Source: Bacteroidia bacterium
GTDB taxonomy: Bacteria > Bacteroidota > Bacteroidia > J057
Assembly (NCBI GenBank): GCA_030430575.1
Contig: JAUIKF010000009.1
Coordinates: 62,001-126,000 of the forward strand
Direction: 5' to 3'
Length of the DNA: 64,000 nucleotides
In this document: piece after piece, positions 48,901 through 55,478 of the stretch
Position numbering within the stretch: position 1 is the stretch's first letter
Layout of the letters: each line of letters begins with the position of its first letter
Notes under the pieces: generated by a model
The model's input: only the letters and a program-made list of their open reading frames with translations
Database searches by the model: none
Told to the model about the DNA's origin: nothing
Translations under genes and position numbers: made by a program

Positions 48901-50043
48901 GAAGGCATACCTCAACGAACGTTATCCTCTGAACACCGAACGTCAAACCTTCTGATCCAAGTTTCTGACACTGGGATTGGCATTCCCCCAGACAAGCTTC
49001 CACATATATTTGATAGGTTTTATCAGGTAGATGATAGTACGACACGCGAAGAGGAGGGGACAGGGGTAGGCCTGGCATTGGCACAGGAACTCGTTCGGCT
49101 CATGGCTGGGCAGATCACTGTGACAAGTGAGGTGAATAAAGGAAGTACCTTCTCTCTCCAATTGCCGATTCGGCATTCGGGCCAGGTCGAATCAGAGGAT
49201 TCAAGGCTAGCCAACAACTCAGTACCGGTACCATCACAAGCTTTTGATGAACCACAACAGGACATTCAAATCGCCAAATCGTCAAACGGCTCCCTCCCGT
49301 CATTACTGATCGTCGAGGACAACAAAGATGTCATTCAGTACCTGATTGCCTGCCTGGAAAACCAGTATCAACTGTTGGTCTCGCGCAATGGAGAAGAAGG
49401 AATAGAAATGGCTATAGAAGCAGTGCCAGATCTCATTTTGAGTGACGTTATGATGCCGAGAAAAGACGGGCTTGAGCTGTGTGAGACACTCAAAGGTGAC
49501 GAGCGAACCAGCCATATCCCCATCGTATTGTTGACGGCAAAGGCGGATGTAGCGAGCCGCATCAGCGGATGGGAGCGAGGGGCAGACGCCTACCTCGCCA
49601 AGCCCTTCGACCAGCCAGAGCTGCTCGCGGTGCTGAAGAAGCTATTGGAACTGCGTCGAAAATTGCAAGCACGTTACGCATCTTTGGAAGTGCATCCGCC
49701 TCCTATCGCGGGCAATGTCCAGCAAGAAGATGCATTTATCCAAAAACTCCGGCAGGCCATCATTGGTCACCTCGATGATCCTACCCTCAATGTCACCTCC
49801 CTTTGTGACATGATGAGTATGAGCCGTACCCAACTCCACAACAAAGTCAAAGCCTTGACAGGCCGCTCTGCAACCAGCTTTGTGCGATTTGTACGCTTAG
49901 GAGAAGCAAAAAAACTGTTGGCACAATCTCATCTACGGATTGCTGAAGTAGCCTATCAAGTAGGCTTTAGTGACCCTTCTTACTTCAGCAGAAGTTTTAC
50001 AGAAGAGTACGGTCATGCGCCTAGCGAAGCGCGCGAGCAATAA
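45913..50043 (+). CDS. Full-length beta-propeller HTCS (hybrid two-component system)
   Basis: 1376 residues and the only complete propeller-type HTCS in the window. Signal peptide (MLARVFYISWLLFLPYHLFS); periplasmic Reg_prop beta-propeller (about 20-690); Y_Y_Y domain (about 715-771; KDYTNVPEGHYTFRLRAKN); membrane segment (about 791-813); HisKA with His859 (ISHEFRTP); HATPase (SNAIKFTPEGG, DTGIGIP, GTGVGLAL); receiver with Asp1178 (SDVMMP); AraC-type HTH (about 1275-1376; LCDMMSMSRTQLHNK). In Bacteroidota such proteins sense a periplasmic ligand, often a glycan fragment, and activate nearby genes. Here the neighbours are HYR surface proteins and no SusC/SusD pair is present. The ATPase linker has a palindromic insertion (48870-48950). 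It shows what the broken genes at 13780-20067 should look like. Confidence 0.93.
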   Translation: MLARVFYISWLLFLPYHLFSQRDYSPLSDGQTFIQYYPPASYNNKHRQNWCVIQDNRGMIYVGNTTGLLTFDGVKWRFYQCPNRSVIRSLKKDDFGRIYYGAKGEFGYLSADSIGTLQLIPLSGFLPDTVENIGDVWDIACTSDKVYFQSRFYTFRFDIAAISSAKQAVYPKANIWIEKKAAIGFTGLVAVNEAAYFQDLGKGLLKVTGDSLEILVESGPAKSIVFDKILPLPNHKESEPHLLFVTKFDGLFEMNGQVISQVELAPFVRDFLLENNLAISSTFLPNGHLVISTVRKGLLILDQDYRLVRCLNKSTGLATDAVTYAYSDREEGLWLATEKGIARVETASPLTFFSNNHGIEGNIYAITYHKESLCLGTAAGIFSSSKKVANRSSTFQLFEAFPIKCSSLASTGDELLAAIPREGLMQVDRGKETAIQEGNHIFVRPSRFDKRLVFMGIESHGDGGLIVYKSQDGWKPIQVDFDIPSDIRYIAEEAPGIIWLGHRTDGYYRVEIPALIESGVDIIESIDSLSLKVEHITDETSITGGKARLFPVHGKLYLATNKGLKRFDPTTRTLVPDLSLGKELADTTTFIYLMIPGNNGEIWIKSSLTENSFGKLVPKAGGSFKWEDVPIINRIAGPSFNIIYPDPYQDDIVWLGGSEILVKYDLSRGLTQPQNYSPLIRRVLVNGDSLIYDGDLSLIEEAQTPPQLSYKKNNLRIEYAATSFDLPEKNQYQVWLSPFDEGWSDWTEETQKDYTNVPEGHYTFRLRAKNLYEVESQEAVFVFVVLPPWYRTWGAYLGYFFLFAGFIGGIVKWREQNLKAKNRALEAIITDRTRELAQKNEKLLALDQTKSRFFTNISHEFRTPLTVISGMVDQIKSHPEKWRDKGLEMIQRNSQQVLELVNQILDLRKLEAGSLELNLIHGDIVPYLRYIAESFHSYAEQKKVSLLFESDLETLMMDYDKGKVLSVVSNLLSNAIKFTPEGGEVRFKVQRLGFGVEGIPQRTLSSEHRTSNLLIQVSDTGIGIPPDKLPHIFDRFYQVDDSTTREEEGTGVGLALAQELVRLMAGQITVTSEVNKGSTFSLQLPIRHSGQVESEDSRLANNSVPVPSQAFDEPQQDIQIAKSSNGSLPSLLIVEDNKDVIQYLIACLENQYQLLVSRNGEEGIEMAIEAVPDLILSDVMMPRKDGLELCETLKGDERTSHIPIVLLTAKADVASRISGWERGADAYLAKPFDQPELLAVLKKLLELRRKLQARYASLEVHPPPIAGNVQQEDAFIQKLRQAIIGHLDDPTLNVTSLCDMMSMSRTQLHNKVKALTGRSATSFVRFVRLGEAKKLLAQSHLRIAEVAYQVGFSDPSYFSRSFTEEYGHAPSEAREQ
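48870..48950. repeat. In-frame palindromic insertion in HATPase domain (propeller HTCS)
   Basis: GGTTCAAGGTTCAGCGTTTAG near 48868-48888 is partly complementary to CTGAACACCGAACGTCAAACC near 48929-48949. It encodes an extra loop ending RTSNLL before the VSDTGIGIP box. Confidence 0.65.
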
Positions 50044-50138
50044 TTTCTATTATTCCAGAAGCGATAAGCTTGCCCCTAAAATTCCCAGAGAATCATTCCC
50101 TCCAAAAAGCGCAAATAAGCACTTAAAACCTCTTTTGG

Positions 50139-50201
50139 AACATATGTCCATGCATTGTGAACATATGTCCATGCCCTGGTAGCCCCCTTCTCTCACCTTT
50201 G
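50139..50201 (+). promoter_or_regulatory. LytTR-like direct-repeat promoter
   Basis: AACATATGT at 50139-50147 and 50160-50168 (period 21), then 25 bp, then CACCTTTG at 50194-50201 as the -7 box. The repeat sequence differs from AACAATAGT but the geometry is the same. Confidence 0.75.
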
Positions 50202-50287
50202 TACCAACCGGTAACCAGTCTCATCCCTTAAAGGTGCTTGGGGAAGCAAGTTGCCTTTAGGGGTGAGGCTAAATAAAAGAGACTATT

Positions 50288-53200
50288 ATGAAAAAAATTA
50301 CAGCAATCACTGTCCTGATCTTATCAGGGATTCTTTTTTGTCTTACACATGCACACGCTCAGGCACCAGACCTCAATCTCAGTGGAACTCATTCGATTTC
50401 CGCGACGGGGTCTCATCAGGACTTCCGTATTCCAGCAGTAGTAGGGAATAAAGATCAAATTAAATTCGAACTGCGAGGCGCAGACGGAGGAAGAAGGAAG
50501 GTACGAGGCGCGCTAGGGACGGGGTGCACGGTAAAAGGCGGCAAAGGCGCCAATGTGGTCGTCAGATTCAGAATAGGAACGGGTGCAAATGAACTTAAAC
50601 CTGGCGGCAAGATCAGATTTGTAGTAGGGAAAAAAGGAGAAAGCAATACCAGTAGTAAAGTGAAAGCTGCCGGTGGAGGAGGAGGGACGGCGGTTTTATA
50701 CCTTGACCCAAGCCTTTCGGGGAACCCTACCTGTTCCAGAACGATCAGCGGCCAATCCTTTAATTTGCCAGCTAATAATATAAATAATGCGAGTTCTTGC
50801 TGGGTCCTGCTGGCAGTAGCTGGTGGCGGAGGGGGGGCTTATTCATCAGGGGCCTGTGGAGGTTCTTCCGGAAAAGGGGGGAACAGTGGAACCAGTGGTT
50901 CTGATGGAAAAGGCCTTGGCCACGGAGATGGGGGTTCAAATGGTAGCCCAGGTGGAGGAGGGGGGAATTGTGGAGGCGCTGGCCTTGTGGGACTACAAGA
51001 GTGTGGGGCAGACGGAGGTGGCCTGAATGGGGGAAATGGACAAAACGGCTCACAGGATGGAGGATTTGGGTATGGCGGAGGCTCGGCGGGTGGAGGCTCT
51101 ACCAGTCCTGTAGGCGGTGGAGGGGGGGGCTACTCAGGTGGAGGAGATGGAGGGCCATGGAATGGCGGCGGAGGTGGAGGAAGCTTTGCCAATTCTGCTG
51201 CTACCTATAGCAGAAAAACGTCAGGCGATGCTACTCGAAGTCCTGACAACGGGAAGGTATGGTATACCTTCAGAAATATAGACCCTGATGTCCCTGAAGC
51301 AGTCTGTCAAGACATAACTGTCCAGCTCAACCCCAATGGAAGCACCACCTTCAACGCTTCTCAATCCGATGGGGGTAGCACCGATCCCTTGGGCAGAACC
51401 CTTTCATTTTGCTATTCCTCCCTTCCCAGTTGCCCTTCTTCCGTGACATGGGGTTGTAACAAAGTAGGCGAACAGGAGGTGAGACTAAGAGTTGAAGCAA
51501 ATGGTGATTCTTCTACTTGCATCGCAAGAATAGTCGTAGAAGACCCAAACGCTCCCACAGCTAGCTGTCAAAACATCCAGGTAAACCTGGATGAAGTGGG
51601 GGAAGGGACATTCGCCCCTTCTGACATAGACAATGGCTCCATGGACCTCTGCGATGGCAGTAACCTGGACTTGGTCCTAGATACCACACAGGTCGATTGC
51701 AACTCGCTAAATGGCGGCTACACCGTCACCCTGACAGCCTATGACCAGAGCGATAATTATAGCTCATGTACAGCACTTGTGACCCCAGTAGACAATATCC
51801 CGCCTACGGCTAAATGTACCCATACGACAGTAAGCTTATCAGCTAATGGCCTTAATCCCACCATCTTCTTGGCTGGCCTTTCCGCAGGCTCTTCGGATAA
51901 TTGCGCTGGAATAGCGCCTAGCTCAGGCGGTTTTACAGCTAGCTGCAATAACCTAGGCCCAAATACGGTCACCATCACCGTCAGTGAATTTATGGGAAAC
52001 TTGTCGTCCACCTGTACTTCCTTGATTACGGTGATAGATCCTCACGCCCCCAAAGCCCGGTGCCAGTCTGCGACTGTTTACCTCGATGCCACAGGCATAG
52101 CCACCGTGCACGCAAGTGACGTCAACAATGGGTCTAATGACAATTGCAGCATCGAAACCATGGCGGTCAGCCTCAGCACTTTTGACTGTGCAGACATGGG
52201 CAGCCTGCATACCGCGACCTTTACGGTGACAGATCCAGCGGGGAATACGGATGATTGCACTGCTTCCGTGACAGTCTTAGATGGAATAAATCCTTCCTTA
52301 AGTTGCCCTGCGAACCAGACGATCTATACGGGAAGTACTGCGTGTACTTCCACCTATTCCATCCCAGATCCAGTCTCGGACAACTGCTCAGGTCCTACCT
52401 GGGGAGCTACCTTCAGTGGGAATGCAAATGGACTTCCCTCATCTATCAGCGGCATAGCTGATGGGGTGAGTAGCAGCGTTTTGACCTTTGAACTGGGAGC
52501 GACGACCGTGATGCTCAATGGCATAGATGGCTCTGGAAATGCCGCTACAGGCTGTAGCTTTACGGTCACGGTGGAGGACAACATCCTGCCTTTATTAACT
52601 TGCCCTAGCAACCAGATCATCAAGGCAGATGACAATGCATGCGTTGCAAATTATCTCATGGAAGATCCCATCTCTGACAACTGCACAGGGGCGACCTGGG
52701 GAGCGAGTTTTACAGGAAATCTACCTCCTCTCAGTGGAATTAGCGATGGGAATAATAACCTTGTCACTTTCCCCAAGGGAACTACCACAATTACCCTAAA
52801 CGGCACAGATGGATCCACAAATGCAGCAGCCACTTGTAGCTTTACCCTAACCGTCAATGACAGTACACCGCCTACCATCAATTGTCCCAATAATATTGTC
52901 AAAAATGCAGACCCTGGCAGCTGTTCTACCTTCATCGAATACACCATAAGCCGGTCAGATAACTGTAGCTCCTTAGGAAGTGGGCTACAAGGGAAAACCT
53001 ATACTGTAGGCGTAACGCCTAAAACCTATGAAGCCATTGATGCAGCAGGCAATACCGCCAATTGTTCATTTACCATCACGGTAGTCGATGCGGAGAATCC
53101 TTTCATCATCTGCCCTGCGCCCATTACGGTCGATAATGATCTAGGCCAGTGCGGTGCAGTTGTGAGCTATTCCGTCACGAGTACTGACAATTGCAATGGG

Positions 53201-55174
53201 GTAAGCCACGTGCAGACCGATGTTTCAGGCTTTACCACTGGAGATGAATTTCCAGTAGGGACCACTACCCAAACTTATACAGCGACAGATGGCGCTGGGA
53301 ATAGGGCTATTTGTTCATTTGATATTACCGTAAATGATACCATCCCTCCCGTTATTAATTGCCCGCCAAATAGGTTCGAAAATGTTTCGGTTACGTGCAC
53401 CATCGGCATCAGCTATGGCTATTCTGTCAATGACAATTGTATGCGGAGAGAGCCTAAATTAGGGGATGGTGGCTTTTCTGTTGGGGTAACGCCAGTCACC
53501 CTTACTGCCGCTGATCCGTCAGGCAATACCAGTAGTTGTACCTTCACGGTTACCATTGTAGATGTGGGAAATCCTACGATCAATTGCCCAACGAATATTA
53601 GTGTCGAAAATGATCATGGTAAATGTGGCGCAATGGTAGATTATATGGTATCAAGTGCTGATAATTGCTCGGCTACGCATGTCCAAACCGATGTCACAGG
53701 CTTCACTTCAGGGGATGAATTTCCTTTGGGAACGACGACTCAGAGCTATGAAGCAGCAGATCCGAGTGGCAATACCAGTGCATGCTCCTTTACTGTCACA
53801 GTAAGTGATCAGGAAGGCCCCGCCTTCAATTGCCCGACCTCCAATATTGTGCGCAATACAGACCCTTCTGCTTGTGACCACCTAGCCATCGGCACCGACC
53901 TCGATCCACAAGTCACAGACAATTGTCAGGTGCTAAGTGTAGTCAATGACCTTACCAATACAGCTAGTTTGGGGGGAAGTGTTTTTGGTAAAGGAAAAAC
54001 CCTCGTCACCTGGACGGCGACCGACATCCACGGCAATAGCAGTGTGTGCAGCTATCACATCAAGATTCGCGACCGCGAAGCGCCTGTCTTCGACAACTGC
54101 CCTGCGGGCACTACGTTAGTGGTCCCTGCTTACACGTCTGGCGCTTACCACACTTGGCCAGCCTTGACGGCCACCGACAACTGCAACCCGCTCCACAAAC
54201 TCACCATCAGCGGATTCCCGCTGAGTGGCAGTTACTTCCCCGTGGGGACCACCACCGTCAACTGGACAGTGACCGATAAGTCCAATAACACCACCCCGTG
54301 TCAGTTTGATGTCACAGTTGTCGAAACGGGCGACCCCGCGCCCAATGGCTGGACTGGTAATAGCGTTGGCAACGGCAACGGATGCCACACCAACTACAAC
54401 TCGACGAGCAAAGTCTTGACCATTCAATCAAGCGGAGGAAATGTCAGTGGTGCTACAGACAATTTCTGTGGGGTGACGATTCCGCACAGCGGCAATGTCA
54501 TCGACTTCCGCGCCCGTGTGACGCCCGCAGCCACTGGCCATTATGACCAGGTGGGCATCATGATGCGCGAGAGCCTCGCCAATAACGCGAAACATGCCAC
54601 CATGCTATTGACTGGCACAAGTGTGCCGATCATGTCTCTGAGAGCCAGCGCAGGTGGCTTCCCTATGTCCACAGCAGGAACTGCCGTCACCAAGCCTTAC
54701 TGGCTCCGCCTCTACCGTGCCGGCGGCACGATCACAGGCTACGTCTCCGCCGATGGCGTGAACTGGTCATCCATCATGTCTTACCCCAACCTACTGAGCA
54801 GTCCGCTTTATCTGGTGCTTTTCAGTACCACCTCAGGTACTTTGGGCCAAGCGACCTTTGACCATATCACCATCAACGGTGCCGCAGCACGCTTAGGTGA
54901 AGAAGCGATGGGGACTGAACTGAGGCTCAAAGCCTATCCCAATCCTTTCAGCGAGGACCTCTTTATCGATGTCGAAAATGCCCTCCCTGGAGAGACCTAC
55001 AACGTGCGGTTGTCCAATATGCTGGGCCAGCGGGTGTACGGCTATGAGACGGGGGCTTCTCCTGAAGGGAAGATCGCACAGCGGATATCCCTGGAACATC
55101 TTGCAGCAGGGACTTACCTGCTTGAGGTGAGCGCGGGCGTGCAGCGCAAATCAATAAAAGTAGTGAAGAATTGA
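50288..55174 (+). CDS. Glycine-rich/HYR T9SS surface protein
   Basis: 1628 residues with signal peptide (MKKITAITVLILSGILFCLT, cleavage near AHAQ). A glycine-rich domain covers about 25-328 (VAGGGGGAYSSGACGG, GGGGGGYSGGGDGG). Four modules of the VCQDITVQL / VYLDATGIATV kind follow (about 335-665), then classic HYR repeats (about 666-1347), the DUF1349 domain (about 1350-1538) and a T9SS type-A sorting domain (1543-1628). It is the intact counterpart of the frameshifted gene at 40847-45672 and of the partial gene at the window start. The coding sequence holds G7 and G8 tracts (50831-50837, 51122-51129) that could slip. A terminator at 55213-55243 follows. Confidence 0.92.
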   Translation: MKKITAITVLILSGILFCLTHAHAQAPDLNLSGTHSISATGSHQDFRIPAVVGNKDQIKFELRGADGGRRKVRGALGTGCTVKGGKGANVVVRFRIGTGANELKPGGKIRFVVGKKGESNTSSKVKAAGGGGGTAVLYLDPSLSGNPTCSRTISGQSFNLPANNINNASSCWVLLAVAGGGGGAYSSGACGGSSGKGGNSGTSGSDGKGLGHGDGGSNGSPGGGGGNCGGAGLVGLQECGADGGGLNGGNGQNGSQDGGFGYGGGSAGGGSTSPVGGGGGGYSGGGDGGPWNGGGGGGSFANSAATYSRKTSGDATRSPDNGKVWYTFRNIDPDVPEAVCQDITVQLNPNGSTTFNASQSDGGSTDPLGRTLSFCYSSLPSCPSSVTWGCNKVGEQEVRLRVEANGDSSTCIARIVVEDPNAPTASCQNIQVNLDEVGEGTFAPSDIDNGSMDLCDGSNLDLVLDTTQVDCNSLNGGYTVTLTAYDQSDNYSSCTALVTPVDNIPPTAKCTHTTVSLSANGLNPTIFLAGLSAGSSDNCAGIAPSSGGFTASCNNLGPNTVTITVSEFMGNLSSTCTSLITVIDPHAPKARCQSATVYLDATGIATVHASDVNNGSNDNCSIETMAVSLSTFDCADMGSLHTATFTVTDPAGNTDDCTASVTVLDGINPSLSCPANQTIYTGSTACTSTYSIPDPVSDNCSGPTWGATFSGNANGLPSSISGIADGVSSSVLTFELGATTVMLNGIDGSGNAATGCSFTVTVEDNILPLLTCPSNQIIKADDNACVANYLMEDPISDNCTGATWGASFTGNLPPLSGISDGNNNLVTFPKGTTTITLNGTDGSTNAAATCSFTLTVNDSTPPTINCPNNIVKNADPGSCSTFIEYTISRSDNCSSLGSGLQGKTYTVGVTPKTYEAIDAAGNTANCSFTITVVDAENPFIICPAPITVDNDLGQCGAVVSYSVTSTDNCNGVSHVQTDVSGFTTGDEFPVGTTTQTYTATDGAGNRAICSFDITVNDTIPPVINCPPNRFENVSVTCTIGISYGYSVNDNCMRREPKLGDGGFSVGVTPVTLTAADPSGNTSSCTFTVTIVDVGNPTINCPTNISVENDHGKCGAMVDYMVSSADNCSATHVQTDVTGFTSGDEFPLGTTTQSYEAADPSGNTSACSFTVTVSDQEGPAFNCPTSNIVRNTDPSACDHLAIGTDLDPQVTDNCQVLSVVNDLTNTASLGGSVFGKGKTLVTWTATDIHGNSSVCSYHIKIRDREAPVFDNCPAGTTLVVPAYTSGAYHTWPALTATDNCNPLHKLTISGFPLSGSYFPVGTTTVNWTVTDKSNNTTPCQFDVTVVETGDPAPNGWTGNSVGNGNGCHTNYNSTSKVLTIQSSGGNVSGATDNFCGVTIPHSGNVIDFRARVTPAATGHYDQVGIMMRESLANNAKHATMLLTGTSVPIMSLRASAGGFPMSTAGTAVTKPYWLRLYRAGGTITGYVSADGVNWSSIMSYPNLLSSPLYLVLFSTTSGTLGQATFDHITINGAAARLGEEAMGTELRLKAYPNPFSEDLFIDVENALPGETYNVRLSNMLGQRVYGYETGASPEGKIAQRISLEHLAAGTYLLEVSAGVQRKSIKVVKN

Positions 55175-55212
55175 CATTTGAGCGGCTGATCATTGTATAG
55201 CTCCGCCTTGCC

Positions 55213-55243
55213 GAGGCAGTCTCTTTTGGGGGCTGCCTCTTTT
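55213..55243 (+). terminator. Rho-independent terminator
   Basis: Stem GAGGCAG / CTGCCTC with a 13-nt loop and a short T run. Confidence 0.8.
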
Positions 55244-55368
55244 CCTGTACAAATTATGCTGCTTTGGTAGCCGATTTCTCCACCTATGAAGAACCTCTTT
55301 ATTTTTCCATCGATTTTGATTGCAATTGCATAAAAAGGGCCTTAATGACTAATCTAGGGTCTTTTAGG

Positions 55369-55431
55369 GACAATGGTTATAGATTTTGGAACATATGTGA
55401 AAGCCATTTTGGCCACATGATAAGAGCTTTG
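55369..55431 (+). promoter_or_regulatory. LytTR-like direct-repeat promoter of the tail-fibre-like/HYR operon
   Basis: GACAATGGT at 55369-55377 and AACATATGT at 55390-55398 (period 21), then 25 bp, then GAGCTTTG at 55424-55431 as the -7 box. The upstream repeat looks like the AACAATAGT class and the downstream one like the AACATATGT class. Confidence 0.65.
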
Positions 55432-55478
55432 TAATCGACAATAACGCTTTAATCCAACATCTTTAACCCTTAAATGCT

